Source: Inia geoffrensis (taxonomy: Eukaryota > Chordata > Mammalia > Artiodactyla > Iniidae). From it: DNA of 64,000 nucleotides. A program made the translations under genes and the position numbers. Numbering within the stretch: the stretch's first letter is position 1; each line of letters opens with the position of its first letter. The stretch covers positions 63,918,501 to 63,982,500 of the forward strand of contig CM070901.1 of the NCBI GenBank assembly GCA_036417435.1, given 5' to 3'. The notes beneath the pieces were generated by a model. That model was given only the letters and a program-made list of their open reading frames with translations. It was not told the DNA's origin and searched no databases. Shown one piece after another: positions 27,656 through 40,038 of this stretch.

Positions 27656-28526
27656 AATGCAATACCATGAATGTTACAGGTTACACTTCAGTTATTATTT
27701 TGGAAGCGAATAATGATTCAATCTTTAGCTGGTCACATATATTTTTTTCTGGTTTATGTGCCTTTATGATGTGAACTATGTCCTATTCATCTTTGCATCC
27801 CCAACTTGGAGTGTGATGCACTGCACCTTGATTGTCAAACAAAAAAAGCAATAAATCAATATCCACTATATCAAGGTGAAAAGTCTCAAATATTCAAAAT
27901 CTTTTCTAAGATTGAGCTTTAAACCGTAGCTAAACAATTCAATCCCTTTTTCCTTTCCCAACATTTTTATTTTTAGGACCAGTTCAACCCCTACATATAT
28001 CTAAGTTAGTACTTAAAAATTTGGTACCCAGTATCTATTACAATACTTTTTAATCCTGTAATTTTATAGAATAGGTCCTACTTCTAGTTGAAACAGCTGA
28101 AAGGAAATGAGCAATTATGGATGAAATCATTTAAACTGATATATTGAAAATCAATCAATCAATCTCATGTATTTTTGGGGTGTTTCTCACACATCTACTC
28201 TAACTTGGTACCACTGATTCTTTCATTCAACATATAACTGAGTGCCTATTCTCTGGCATGCATTATGTCATACAAATAATTTAGGAACGGGGAGTGGAAT
28301 GTGTTTGTATGTTTTTGTGAAAAATCTGTCCCCATCCACCCAGATGTAGGGAAGACAGCCAAGGCAGAGTCTTTGGGGTGCCATGTTGGGAAACAGGGGA
28401 GACTGCCCAGGTTGCCTCCTCTCAGAGGTGGGATAGTACTGAAGGCTTTGGATAGAAGGCCACATCCAATAGATCAGATTAATGGCATGCATGCTCCATG
28501 GTTGATTTGATTACTACCCCTCTTTA
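27656..28526. other. Unassigned stretch
   Basis: No repeat family or exon that I can support. 28200-28262 ('cattcaacatataactgagtgcctattctctggcatgcatta') resembles a MIR or L2 end but is too short to call. Confidence 0.4.
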
Positions 28527-28545
28527 AAAATAATCAGCTTTATTG

Positions 28546-28763
28546 GGACTTCCCTGGTGGCCCAGTGGTTAAGACTCCACGCTGCCAATGCAGGGGGCCC
28601 AGGTTTGATCCCTGGTCGGGGAACTAGATCCCACATGCATGCTGCAACTAAGAGTCCGCATGCTGCAACTAAGAGCCCACATGCCACAACGAAGATCCCA
28701 TGAGCCGCAACTAAGACCCAGCACAGCCAAAATAAATAAATAATAAACAAATATTTAAAAAAT
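28546..28763 (+). mobile_element. CHR-2-like SINE
   Basis: Head 'gggacttccctggtggcccagtggttaagactccacgctgccaatg', 'ggtttgatccctggtcggggaactagatcccacatg', short body and (TAAA)n tail. Target duplication of 19 bp with one mismatch, aaaataatcagctttattg / ...gttg, at 28527-28545 and 28764-28782. Confidence 0.95.
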
Positions 28764-29010
28764 AAAATAATCAGCTTTGTTGATATATAACTTATATGAA
28801 TCAAAATTCCCCCATTCAAAGCATGCATCTCCATAAATTTTGACAAATGCATACACTTGTGTAACCACCACCCAATGAAGGTATAGAACATTTCCATAAT
28901 CCAAAAAATTCCCCTGTGCTCCTTTGCATGAGATGGGTCCATCCCCCACCACACTCCTGGCCCTAGGCAACCATTGATCTTCTTTTGCTTTCCTTTTATT
29001 ATCCCTGTGA
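28764..29010 (-). mobile_element. Old L1M 3' UTR, antisense
   Basis: 'gttgatatataacttatatgaatcaaaattcccccattcaaagc', 'acttgtgtaaccaccacccaatgaaggtatagaacatttccata' and 'tggccctaggcaaccattgatcttc' match the reversed 3' UTR of L1M elements. The short flank 28510-28545 is the same element left of the SINE. Confidence 0.75.
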
Positions 29011-30383
29011 AATGTGACAACTGATCTGCAGCAAATCAAGAGAGAACTGTTGGGTCAAGGTGGGAATGGAGAACTTTGCGCTGATGAGGCTGGTGTGTGG
29101 GTGACAGTGTTGACTTGTGAGAGATGCCCAAGGGAAGTGAATCCTGAGGGGTTGGAGTTGGTCGGTCTAGCTGGGTCTTACTAGGTGGAGACATGCCCTC
29201 CTTTGGAAGCCTTGGAGAATTGGGTCAAATTGTCGAGATCAGTGGTCTTTTCAGGCTATGGACATTTAGATGAGGGTGGGGGGACTGACCCTGATGGAGT
29301 GAATAGATATATTGGAGGTACTCTATTTTTTTGGAGGGGGGGTGATGAAGTGCTTTACTGACAATATGAAGTGAACAGAAAAATCCGGAAAGCATAAAGA
29401 GTTAATTTATGCTATTTATATTACAGAAACAAGTTTATTAGATTCACCAGTTCATCTCTGGAAGCATGGCAGGAATCAGTGAGCCAGTTGCTAAGCTTGT
29501 AAAGTAAGAATATGGTCCTAAGAAGGTTAAAACTGCACTACAATTTCAGTTCTTAATTTGTTTTTCAGAAGCAGGGTCTATATTTCACTTAGCTATGGAC
29601 AAGATCAAGAACAAAACCAAATTATGTTCAGGAGAATGACATAGACTTAGGTTGGAAATAGCTGTATATAGAAAGAAAGGAGATGGTCAAAAAATTCATG
29701 GGACAAAAAACAAACTTGTTTCATGTAGAGATCATGGTTTGAGCCTAAATTGAGTTCTTGCTAGAATTTGGGCATGTGTGGACCGCTATTGGAGGTGCTC
29801 TTTTGGGAAAGCCTAGTTCCATATGGGTAAGGGATTAGAGTTAGGAGTTCAACCAAAAATTCTGAATCCTGCTGAGGCCCCAGTGGGCCTTTATCTGAGC
29901 TTCTTTAAGTTATGACATATTTAGGTCAGGATCAATAGCTGGAGTTCAAGAAAAGGTATAGGGCTGCAACCAGTAAGCAATCATGCAAGAAGAACTGGGA
30001 AGGTATAGACTGCCAGAGTATTCAAGAGAGTGGTTTACAAAAGCTGGATAGGCAGTATGGAACATGGGAGCCAATGGAACTTGGAAATGGGCACAGTAGT
30101 CTTTAATCAAGTCATCTAAACCGCAAAGGGAGGAGTTGGGAGTCTTACCAAGTAGTCAAAACCACTCTGTAGTGGTGGTGGGAGGCATTTAGAATTGAAT
30201 CAAGACCTACTGAAGAAAACCACACCACTGTTCGCAACCAATATAGCAGATGCTGGAGGTGTCCATTCATATCTCCTCAGTGTTTATCATTTCCATAAGT
30301 TAAGGTTTCCAATCACCAGCAGCCGTTACTCTCTGCCTGAGGGCACCCACTGGCTGCTGAAGCCTACTCTACATGGGCATGCT
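29011..30383. other. Unassigned stretch
   Basis: No transposon family, exon or RNA gene recognised. Open frames are short and without motifs. The part next to the U2 fragment (30195-30383) was checked for more U2 sequence and has none. Confidence 0.45.
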
Positions 30384-30384
30384 G

Positions 30385-30419
30385 TGCACTTGATCTTAGC
30401 CACAAGGCTGAGAAGCGAT
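30385..30419 (-). pseudogene. U2 snRNA 5'-end fragment
   Basis: Read on the minus strand from 30419, the sequence starts ATCGCTTCTC and continues through GGCTAAGATCAAGTG. This matches the first ~31-35 nt of U2 snRNA with three differences (CAG for CGG and TG for TT in the first stem-loop, then divergence after AAGTG). U2 base-pairs with the intron branch point in splicing; this piece lacks the branch-recognition region, the Sm site and the 3' stems, so it is not a working gene. It is flanked by gtgcac at 30384-30389 and 30420-30425, which may be a short insertion duplication or chance. Confidence 0.8.
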
Positions 30420-30559
30420 GTGCACGCTATAGATACTGAAGAATTACCTGACACTTCCTCCTGCCACCACACCCCCGCAGCCTTGTATCTTCCAAATGAA
30501 TAAGGGTAACAATATTTCCCATCCCATGTGCTCCTCTTACAGTGTGAATTTGACACTCC

Positions 30560-31057
30560 TCCCACTGAAAAGTGAAGTGTAAGTCCTCTTCCCTTGAAAT
30601 TGGACGGGCTTTTGGGACTGTTTCAACCCACAGAGCGCAGTGGAAATGTCGCTATGTAACTTCTGAGACTAGGTCATAAAAGGCTATGAAGCTTCTACCT
30701 TGCGTACTGGGCTACCATCCTTTGCATTCTTCCAGTTACCATATAAGCAGTCTGACTGCCTCAAGGACACCATGTTGGGAGGAATCCCAAACTAGCCCAT
30801 GGCAAATGATCAATGGAGAGCCATAAGACTATGGAAAAAGAGAGATGTTGGCCCATCCCCTAGCTGACCCAGTTCCCCATGCTCTTCCATCTCTAGCCAC
30901 CATTTGACAATAACTACATGACAGACCCTGAGCTAGAAAAGCCCAGCCACATCCTCTTAAGCTCCTAACTCACAGAAACTGTGAGGGATAATGATTGTTG
31001 CTGTTTTAGAGCCCTAAGTTTGGGGTGATTTGTTATACAGCAAGAGATAACCAGAAC
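30560..31057 (+). mobile_element. MLT1-type LTR (ERVL-MaLR), sense
   Basis: Blocks in order: 'cttgaaattggacgggcttttgggactg' (30593-30620), 'gtcgctatgtaacttctgagactaggtcataaaaggc' (30647-30683), 'ctcctaactcacagaaactgtgagggataatg' (30963-30993), 'gttgctgttttagagccctaagtttggggtgatttgttatacagcaagagataacc' at the 3' end. This is the layout of an older MLT1 subfamily. Confidence 0.85.
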
Positions 31058-32484
31058 ATTCCCATCCCTTAACCAATGGCTATCAGGACTTGGTGTATGA
31101 ATTTTCCATCCCCTTCCCCAATAGGTGGGGTAACACTGAAGACTGTGTTTTGCTCTGCAGTTACCACAGTGGTGACTTTTTAGTTGCTGTCCTTTCTCTG
31201 CTTCACTTTCTCATTCTCTTCTGGTGTTTCCCAGGATTGCCTCCCCAAGAAACTACTTGTAGTTAAATCCCTCCTCAGGGTCTGGTTCTATGGGAACCCA
31301 AAGTGTGATAGTTTCCAATGTCAGGCATTTCTCATTTAAGTCTGAGTCGCTTGTTAATTACTTCCTCACCCATCCCCTGAAATGTGTTTAAAACATTTGT
31401 CATCTTTCTAAGGCCCTTTCCTTCCCACCTCTCCTTTCACACCAAGTGGATGACCTCCCTGCTACTTCCCTGAGAAAATGAAGGCTGCCAGCAAAGAATT
31501 CCTCCAACTTTCTTCTGCTCAATTTTTCTCCTTCAGCCCCACCCCCCGACCCGGTGCTACGTGCCCCTCTCCTGATAGTGGCAGACGGGATGTCCCTCTG
31601 CCTTTCTAGGTCTGATTGCTCCACATCCACTCTGGGCTCCCTCCTCTCTTGTCTCCTCAGAGACACAGCCTCTGGCCATAGCCACCCACTCTCTTGGGTC
31701 TTACCATCTTTACTGGCCCATCACCCATGGCTCTCCTTCACTTTGACCTTACCTTTCCTCTAGCTATTGCCCTCTCCTTCCTTTCTCAGTGCAGTTTCTT
31801 TAAAAAAAAAATGTATCCACATTTGTTGAGTCTCTACTTCCTCCTGTCTAATTCACCCTATGTCTACCCTAAGGTGAACTGTCCCAGAGAGAGCATTGAG
31901 ACGACAAGTCCTGCCAAAGCTGCTCAGTTCAGATGAGTGCACAAGAGCCCGGTGTTTGGTTTCCTGCCTGTCCCAGTGCCACAGCTCACATGGATACTTC
32001 ACTCCTGTCACTGAGGATTACTTATATTCTTCCAACAGGTCAGTCTGTTTCACATCTTTGTACCTTTGTACAAGCTGTTTGCTCTGCTTGAATTCTCTTC
32101 TCCTGCCCCCACCTTCTCTAACAATTCCTATTCTGACAATTCCTACTCAGTCTTTAAAATTATGTAAATTATCATTTTTTCCAGGAAGATTTCTTCTGTA
32201 GCCTTAGAGGACTTTCCTCTACATTCCCATGGCCCTAGGAAATGATAAACATCCAGTGAGTATCTGAATTAAGTATGGGAAGCAGCAAGTAAGGGTCTTA
32301 GGTACCAACACTTACACAGTTTTGATTCTGAGTGTCCTTCCAACCCCATCATCAAACCAGGGAAGTTCCAATCTTAGTAAGTGGCTATTCCAGGCTGCCA
32401 AGTAGACACAGGTAAGCAGGTACATCTTGGGGGAGGCATCAGGAAAGGGCAGAAATAAGGGGCATGTCTTGATAATGCTCCCTA
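31058..32484. other. Unassigned; possible L2 remnant at 32040-32235
   Basis: 31380-31860 is C/T-rich with words that recall old interspersed repeats ('tctgattgctccacatccactctgggctccctcc') but I cannot assign a family. 32060-32230 ('tacaagctgtttgctctgcttgaattctcttctcctgcccccacc ... ttttttccaggaagatttcttctg') resembles the L2 3' region. No exon supported. Confidence 0.4.
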
Positions 32485-32880
32485 TGTTAGTTTGCTAGGA
32501 CTACCATGACAAAGCACACAAGCTGGGTGACTAAAACAACGTACATTTATTTTCTCATAATTCTGGAGGCTAGAAGTCCCAGATCAAGGTATCAGCAGGG
32601 ATGGTTTCTTCTAAGAGCTCTCCCTTTGGCTTGTAGATGGCCATCGTCCTTCAGTGCCTTCACAGGTTCTTTCCTCTGTGTATATTTGTGTCCTAATCTC
32701 TGCTTCTAATAAAGATACCGATGGTATTGAATTAGAGTCTATACATATGACCTCATTTTACCTTAACTACCTCTTTAAAGGTCCTATCTCCAAATACAGT
32801 CACATTCTAAGGTACTAGGGTTTAGGACTTTTAACATGTGAATTTTGGGAGGGCAAAGTTCAGCCCCTAATGCTCGCCCA
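32485..32880 (-). mobile_element. MLT1-type LTR (ERVL-MaLR), antisense
   Basis: 'tatgttagtttgctaggactaccatgacaaagcac', 'ttattttctcataattctggaggctagaagtcccagatcaaggt', 'ggcttgtagatggccatc', 'cctatctccaaatacagtcacattctaaggtactagggtttaggactt' and 'catgtgaattttgggagggcaaagttcagcccctaa' give a nearly complete reversed MLT1 LTR. Confidence 0.9.
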
Positions 32881-33779
32881 ATATGGAGAACCCATGCTCC
32901 TTAATGTTAAGTCCTGAAAACATCAACTTAGTTGTGAACCCTGAGAGAAAGAGCTTCTAGGCCCTAGAGACATTAACTTGAGTCATGGGATTTGTTTTCT
33001 TAACCTAGCTCTCTGTTTAAAGCCAGTACCAGAGGGAAAATAGGTTAAAGTCAGAAAGCAATTCTATTTCTTCATAGTTATTATATGATCTTTCCACAGC
33101 TGCTCTAGAGACCAAATTCCATCCAGGAGGCCTCTAGGATCCAGGGATGTGTGCAGGCTGATTATAGGGAGAATGAGGGGAATGACTGCAGTCAGCTTCC
33201 AGAGATACTGTGCGACGTGTCTTCCAGGTTGGGAGCATTGGGCTCAGGCATCAGGGTTCGTAGAACAGCTGATGCTTGTGTAATCACTAGCTTCTACCCA
33301 GAGCATCCTTGATGCTGGCATCTGCAGTATCTCTGGGGTTGAGAGGGTGTAACAGGAGTGGAGAAAGGAAGTCACTCCTGAGGGAAGCATCACACTGTGA
33401 GCCTCTCTGCTGGGACTCAGTGCTTTGGGAAGTCTCTGAGTCTTCCCACTCTAGAGTGGTGCCATCAGAGGCTGGGGCCACTCCCTGTTCATACATGGCT
33501 CTTGGTTGAGGGACAGGCCACTGTTATACCTCTTCAAAGACTTCGAAAGGTTTGGAGAAGGAGAGGTGGAAAATGCTCAGAGAAGCATGAAGCAACCCTA
33601 TTTTAGTTTTTGATGCCTCCTGTTTCCCTCAAATCAGGAGATACTTTACAATTCACCTGCTACTAGTCTGCCATTAATTTGTCAGTCATCATGATAACAA
33701 GACATAGAACACAGAATATTTACATTGGAAGGGGCTCAAAGATCGATTCCAGTCTTTCATTTTGCACGTGAGGGGAAAA
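32881..33779. other. Unassigned stretch
   Basis: Nothing recognised. 33287-33606 carries open frames on both strands that overlap each other and show no domain. Confidence 0.45.
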
Positions 33780-33965
33780 GGGAGAACTAACACTTATTGA
33801 GTAAGATGTTAATAAATCTTAAAAGGTGGTTATTACCCTCATTTTATAGATAAGGAGATGTCACTCAGAAAAATGACATAACTGGCCTAATGACACAGGA
33901 TAAGTGCCAGGACTGGGACTAGAACCAGGTTTCCTGATTCTTAGGCCACTTGTCTTTGGGTAATG
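33780..33965 (-). mobile_element. MIR SINE, antisense
   Basis: 'taacacttattgagtaagatg', 'ggttattaccctcattttatagataaggag' and 'gataagtgccaggactgggactagaaccagg' follow the reversed MIR order from the LINE-like end to the tRNA-like head. Confidence 0.8.
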
Positions 33966-34213
33966 ACTTTAACCCAAATCCAGTGATGTGGTGCTCTCCA
34001 AATTTTAATGCCCCAATCTATGTCCTCAGTAGATCATATCATCTAAAGAACTCAGATAGACACTGCTCAGGAGAAATTGGAAGGTAATATAAGGTCAGCC
34101 AATAGCCTTTCATTACTCAGTCCTGATACACCCCAGTTTGACTGGTGGGGTTCTAAACTCACTGGAGCCCTGCCATGTGCCTTGCTCAGATTCCACTGAA
34201 AATATGACTTAGA

Positions 34214-35900
34214 TGATACTATATGTAGAAAATCCTAAAGACACTGCCAGAAAACAACTAGAGCTCATCAATGAATTTGGTAAAGTTGCAGGATACAAAA
34301 TTAATATACATTTGCATTTCTATACACTAACAACAAAAGTTCAGAAAGAGAAATTAAGAAAACAATCCCATTTACCATCGTATCAGAAAGAATAAAATAC
34401 CTAGGAATAAACCTCCCTAAGGAGACAAAAGTCCTGTACTCTAAAAACTATAAGTTGTTGATGAAAGAAATTGAAGGCCACACAAACAGATGGAAATATA
34501 TACCATGTTCTTGGATTGGAAGAATCAATATTGTAAAATGACTATACTACCCAAGGCAATCTATAGATTCAATGTAATCCCTATCAAATTAACAATGGCA
34601 TTCTTCACATAACTAGAGCAAAAAATTTTTAAATTTGTATGGAAACACAAAAGACCACAAATAGCCAAAGCAATCCTGAGAAAGAAAAAGGGAGCAGGAG
34701 GAATCAGGCTCCCTGACTTCAGACTATACTACAAAGCTACAGTGATCAAAACAGTATGGTACTGGCACAAAACAGAGATATAGATCAATGCAACAGGATA
34801 GAAAGCCCAGAAATAAACCCACATGCCTATGGTCAATTAATCTATGACAAAGGAGGCAAAAATACATAATGGTGCTGGGAAAACTGGACAGCTACATTAA
34901 AAAGAACGAACTTAGAACATTCTAATGCCATATACAAAAATAAATTCAAAACGGATTAAAGACCTAAACGTAAGACTGAATATTATAAAACTCCTAGAGG
35001 AAATCATAGGCAGAACACTCTTTGACATAAATCACAGCAAGATCTTTTTGGATCCGTCTCCTAGAGTAATGGAAATACAAACAAAAACAAAACAAATGGG
35101 ACCTAACTAAACTTAAAAGCTTTTGCACATCAAAGGAAACCATAAGAAAAATGAAAAGACAACCTACAGAATGGGAGAAAATATTTGCAAATGATGCAAC
35201 TGACAAAGGATTAATTTCCAAAATATACAAACAGCTTATGCATCTCAATATCACAAAAACGAATAACCTAATAAAAAAATAGGCAGAAGATCTAAATAGG
35301 CATTTCCCCAAAGAAGGCATACAGATGGCCAACAGGCACATGAAAATATGCTCAAAATTGCTAATTATTAGAGAAATGCAAATCAAAATTGCAATGAGGT
35401 ATTACTTGACACTGGTCAGAACGGCCATCATCAAAAAGTCTACACATAATAATGCTGGAGAGGGTGTGGAGAAAAAGGAGCCCTCCTAACACTGTTGGTG
35501 GGAATATAAATTTGTGCAGCCACTATGGAGAACAGTATGGAAGTTCCTTAAAAAACTAAAAATAGAGCTAGCATACGATCCTGCAATCCCACTCCTGGGC
35601 ATATATGCAGACTGAATAATAATTTGAAAAGATACATGCACCCCAGTGTTCACAGCAGCACTATTTACAATAGCCATGACATGGAAGCAACCTAGATGTC
35701 CATCAACAGGTGAACTGATAAAGAAGATATGGTATGTATATACATATAATGGAATATTACTCACTCATAAAAAAGAATAAAATAACACCATTTGCAGCAA
35801 CATGTATGGACCTAGAGATTATCATTCTAAGTGAAGTAAGCCAGACAGAGAAATACAAATATCATATGATATCGCTTGTATGTGGAATCTAAAAAAAAAA
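34214..35900 (+). pseudogene. LINE-1 ORF2 C-terminal remnant
   Basis: The first open piece (34213-34395) reads [31 protein letters not shown], the thumb-side of the reverse transcriptase just after FADD. Later pieces (34925-35110 and others) cover the C-terminal region with frame breaks. It cannot code for an active enzyme. Confidence 0.88.
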
Positions 35901-36115
35901 GAACTTATTTACAAAACAGAAAGAGACTCACAAACATGGAAAACAAACTTATAGTTACCAAAGGGGAAAGGAGGCAGGGAGGGATAAATTAGGAGGTTGG
36001 TATTAACATATACGCACTATTATATATAAAGTAATCAACAAGGACCTACTGTACAGCACAGGAAACTCTACTCAATATTCTGTAATAGCCTATAAGGGAA
36101 AAGAATCTGAAAAAG

Positions 36116-36118
<3 letters not shown>

Positions 36119-36150
<32 letters not shown>
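36119..36150. repeat. (AT)n microsatellite in LINE-1 3' UTR
   Basis: Sixteen AT units directly before 'aactgaatcactgtgctgtacacctgaaac', the same position as the AT runs in the LINE-1s ending at 20500 and 58225. Confidence 0.97.
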
Positions 36151-36152
<2 letters not shown>

Positions 36153-36236
36153 CTGAATCACTGTGCTGTACACCTGAAACTAACACAACATTGTAAATCA
36201 ACTATACGTCAATTTAAAAAAAGAAAATGGCTTAGA

Positions 36237-37089
36237 GATATACTGGAGGAGCCCGCGTTCCAGAGGTGGCGGGTTGCTGAGTACAGGACCAGCCATCAGG
36301 GTCAACTGAGAGAGAAGGGAATCCATGTTCAGTGTAACAGTGAGAATTGAGAACTTTTCAAAGAAGAAAGGACCACAGACTGTGGAATGTGGAAGAGAAA
36401 GAAGATGCAGAGAGTGTTTCAGGGTATTAAGATGTAAGACAGTCAGGGCAGCAGAAACAGAGCCCTCATTGAAAACGCAATCACTTGGGAGAAAGGGAGC
36501 ACTCTGGTTGTCATCCTGTGCCTCCTTGTGGCCGCCTTATCAGTTCCCACCAAACACTTCACCTTCTCTCACTCCCTTTGCATTTCCTGTTATCCCTACC
36601 TACGTTTGAATGTCAAAGTCACTTGAGTTGTGCCCACAAGCAATGCTTAATTTCAGTGGTGGATCTCAGGGCACTGATTTCTTTGCCTCTCTTTGTAGCA
36701 ATGAAGGATCTAATTGTGGAATTCTGAGAGCTATGGGGGAGAGGGATGGGGAATAGAAGAGGTTTTCATGTATTTCCTTCTCTGCTGCTGCTGCTACTAA
36801 TACGGTCACAGTGGAACTACTGTTGGGAAATTCCACCATCAATGCATGAGGTTCATTTTCATCCTTGTACTGTAGTAGAAATGAAAACAGATTCTGATGC
36901 TTTTACTGAATTTTAAGCAAAAGCTTGTTTGCTTAATTAATATCCTAGACACCAAGTATGGCCTATTGCAAGAAAGGAACAAGCAAGTATGAGAAATTAT
37001 GCCCCACTCTCCTTACCCAAAGATTGATTCTGTCAGAGATACTCACATAGTGGCAAACTGCTGTGGGTTTGAGATTATGGCTTTATAAT
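36237..37089. other. Unassigned stretch
   Basis: No repeat or exon recognised. A short (CTG)n-like 'ctgctgctgctgct' lies at 36783-36796. Confidence 0.45.
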
Positions 37090-37545
37090 AACAATAGTGA
37101 ATACCTATTTAGCACTTCCAAAGGCCAGGTCTTATTCCAAGCAATTCATATAATTAACCCACTTAATTCTTCTTTTTAAAAAATATTTATTTGGCTGCAC
37201 CGTGTCTTAGTTGCGGCGTGCAGGGTCTTCGTTGAGTGTGCGGGATCTTTTGTAGTGGCATATGGGATCTTTTGGTTGCGGCATGCGGGATCTAGTTCCC
37301 TGACCAGGGATAGAACCTGGGCCCCCTGCAATGGGAGCACAGAGTCTTAACTGCTTGACCACCAGGGAAGTCCCTAACCCACTTAATTCTTCACAACAAC
37401 CCTATGAAGTTGGTACCATTCTATCTCCATTTACAGATAAGGAGACTGAGGCTGAGTGACTTCTCTAGGGTCACCCAGATAGTAGGTGCCAGAGCTGGGA
37501 TGTGAACCCAGACATTTGTTCTCGTGACCCCCCAGTTTGCACAAT
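37090..37545 (-). mobile_element. MIR SINE, antisense, split by a CHR SINE
   Basis: 'gaatacctatttagcacttccaaaggccaggtcttattcc', 'aacaaccctatgaagttggtaccattctatctccatttacagataaggagactgaggc' and 'ggtgccagagctgggatgtgaaccca' make a full reversed MIR when 37173-37392 is removed. Confidence 0.9.
37173..37374 (-). mobile_element. CHR-2-like SINE inside MIR, antisense
   Basis: Reversed tail 'aaaatatttatttggctgcacc', body, reversed head 'cttgaccaccagggaagtccc'. A perfect 18-bp duplication, taacccacttaattcttc, lies at 37155-37172 and 37375-37392. Confidence 0.97.
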
Positions 37546-38982
37546 CTCCCTCATGCCTACATTCCATTTAGAACGTTGACTTCAGATCTGCCTGTGAACT
37601 CCCATTCTTCCTCTGTGTATCCTACTACTTCTAGAGTAGTCTGTCCTCCAGAGCTATTTCCCCTGAGCAGGTGCTCTTGAGAGAAATCTTTCACTTCAGT
37701 TTTTTCACTCATCTTTTTCTTCTCCTCCTAATACCTCTTTTCCAAACACTCAGACTATGCTGATTCAGGAATAAATGGGAATGTCCCAAATATTTGACAT
37801 TTAAAAAAACGATGGCAGAGCAGGAGTTGGGGGAGGTGATTCCTATTCAATTCTTTCCTTCCTAAGGATTAGCACGCAGAGGGCCATGCTAAGGTGGATA
37901 GAAGGTGAAATCGAACAACAACACACACCATCTGCCCATATGGGGGCGGGGGAGTGAATACTGAAACCTTCAGGCCAATAGGTCTAAGATCTAGAAGTTT
38001 TTCAAAGCCTTTAAAACAATTCATCTAAATACTAGCGGATAGAATGACTTAAAACATCAGTAAGGTGGATCAGCTGTATGGAAAGGGAAAAGGAAGAGGC
38101 AGGAAACAGTAGAAGCTAAACAACTGCCACTTAAGTTGTTCGAAAATTAAAGAGAGCCAACACCCTTCACTCTGCTATACAATTTCAAAGCTCTGTGAGG
38201 AACACGATACTAGACTCCAAATAAGGATAGATCCCAGCCCTTAAAATGCAAGGATGAAACAAGAGAAACTCTTGAGGGGCAAATGGAGAACTGACTGAGC
38301 AGAGCTGCTCAAGGGAGTGGAAATTAATTACAGTAAACCTGGTTTCATAATCCAGAGTGAGAAGACCATCAAAGCCCAAGGTAAGAATTGATATATAGCC
38401 ATGATGGAAAAGAGAGACCTTTCCTTGCATTAATAATGTTCCTGGAAAAGGAACTCTCTATATAGTAAGTTAAGAATTATAACAGCCTCTCTGGAAATCA
38501 GAAACAAGTTTGAAAAAGAAATAAAAAACAGTGTAATGATGCGAGCTGTAGGAAGTGACTTCTGTGAGCCATTGTGAGAACAGGGGTGACTGAATCAGGC
38601 ACACTGTCAGAAGAAGAGGGAATGGGGTAAGACAATGATTTGAAAAGTACAAAGACGTCATGTATGTAGGGCTTTTAAAAAATCATCATTATTATTCCTC
38701 TCAGAACAGGCATGCTTTAAGACAAAGGACAAGGTCAGCACAGCTTCAATAGAAGCACAATTCCATGTTTTATGTGCATTTGATGAAAAATTTTAAGTGA
38801 ATCTAAAATAATTCTGATAAAGGACTGACCATATTCTGAAACTTCCTGAGGACAGTACCCTACCCACTCTGAGTGCTGATGGATGAGAATTCTTCTCCAG
38901 ACGTTTAGCCGTTCTGTATCCTTCCTCCACTGGGGCAGGCCTCCCGGCCTATGAGTTGAATCAACCCTAAGACAGACAAACA
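37546..38982. other. Unassigned stretch
   Basis: No repeat family or exon recognised. Purine-rich, with several minus-strand open frames (for example 38185-38430 and 38735-38983) that have no motif. Confidence 0.45.
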
Positions 38983-38997
38983 TACATACTGGATTTT

Positions 38998-39202
38998 TTT
39001 TTTTTTTTTTGCGTACGCGGGCCTCTCACTGTTGTGGCCTTTCCCGTTGCGGAGCACAGGCTCCGGACGCGCAGGCTCAGCGTCCATGGCTCACGGACCC
39101 AGCTGCTCCGTGGCATGTGGGATCCTCCCAGACCGGGGCACGAACCCGTGTCCCCTGCATCGGCAGGCCGACTCTCAACCACTGCGCCACGAGGGAAGCC
39201 CC
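38998..39202 (-). mobile_element. Short CHR SINE (CHRS1-like), antisense
   Basis: Poly-T, then 'gcgtacgcgggcctctcactgttgtgg' through the reversed head 'actgcgccacgagggaagccc'. Duplication of 15 bp with one mismatch, tacat[a/c]ctggatttt, at 38983-38997 and 39203-39217. Open frames of up to 210 codons reading through it (39009-39641) arise from the SINE. Confidence 0.95.
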
Positions 39203-39217
39203 TACATCCTGGATTTT

Positions 39218-40019
39218 CAGGGGCAGGCAGAATTTAAATCAGCCTCAATTTTTTCACAAGTTCAGCGGTTTTTGTTCATATATCCTGACGATGGGCAGGA
39301 AAATAGTCATTCTACCGCAGGGAAGAAGCTTTGAGAATTTTCGTTTTCTTCTATTGTTTCCCACTGGCTTAGCTGTTCCCTTTCTTCTTCCAGGCTTTTC
39401 AAATATTTCCCTCTTCTTTTTTCTTTGTTATATTCCGTCATCTTTGTCTTCCTTTCTTCTTGAAACCCTCGGCCTGGCTAGGAGGTCTCTCTGGTCTGTA
39501 GAATGGGGCTGGCACAATACTAGTCACCTCACTGCATTCACTTTTTTGCTGACAGTGTTCTCTTCCTCTGAAGAACAAAGTAAAACATTTTCTTCTTCAA
39601 CTCATAACCTTACTTCCCCTACACGCCCAAATCTTCCGTGAGCTTACTCTCAATTACAGACTTTCACATGACCTGTTGCTACTGTCCCTTCCCAGGGGCA
39701 GTAAGGTAATAATAATAATAATAATAATAATGTTTTGTTTTCCTATTTTAGGGAACAAAGCCTGCGGTTGGTGATCCAGTCACCTTCTCCGGTGGGTTTA
39801 TCAGATGCCTGCAGAGGGTACTGTCCGAACCTAACTGTGTAATCTCGGATGGGGGTGGGCTCGGCGGAGGTCCTTCCTACATCCCAGTGTGCGTACAGGG
39901 GACTCTCATTTCCTGGGGTTCCTCTGACCTTGCTTTCCTAGCCCCATAGGAACCCCGACTGAGGGTCCCGTCCCTGTCCTAAATAGAACATTGGGCATTA
40001 GTGACTAACATCCATTTCA
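39218..40019. other. Unassigned; upstream shoulder of the promoter
   Basis: No repeat apart from the (TAA)n run. CpG density starts to rise from about 39770. If a leftward gene starts near 40.05 kb, this would be its first intron. Confidence 0.4.
39707..39731. repeat. (TAA)n microsatellite
   Basis: Eight uninterrupted TAA units. Confidence 0.95.
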
Positions 40020-40038
40020 CAAAGCGAGCGAAAAGCAG

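Larger units (their letters stand above)
34214..36222 (+). mobile_element. LINE-1, 5'-truncated
   Basis: Starts abruptly in ORF2 right after the RT catalytic motif and runs to the 3' terminus and A-rich tail. Imperfect duplicated flanks, gaaaatatgacttaga (34198-34213) and gaaaatggcttaga (36223-36236), support insertion with a 2-base indel since. An (AT)n run sits at 36119-36150. Confidence 0.93.

Noticed and set aside
39009..39641. 210-codon open frame, the longest in the window
   Set aside because: Its first third is the antisense strand of a CHRS1-like SINE (38998-39202), whose GC-rich body has few stops in several frames. The rest has no domain. The same translated words recur at every SINE copy.
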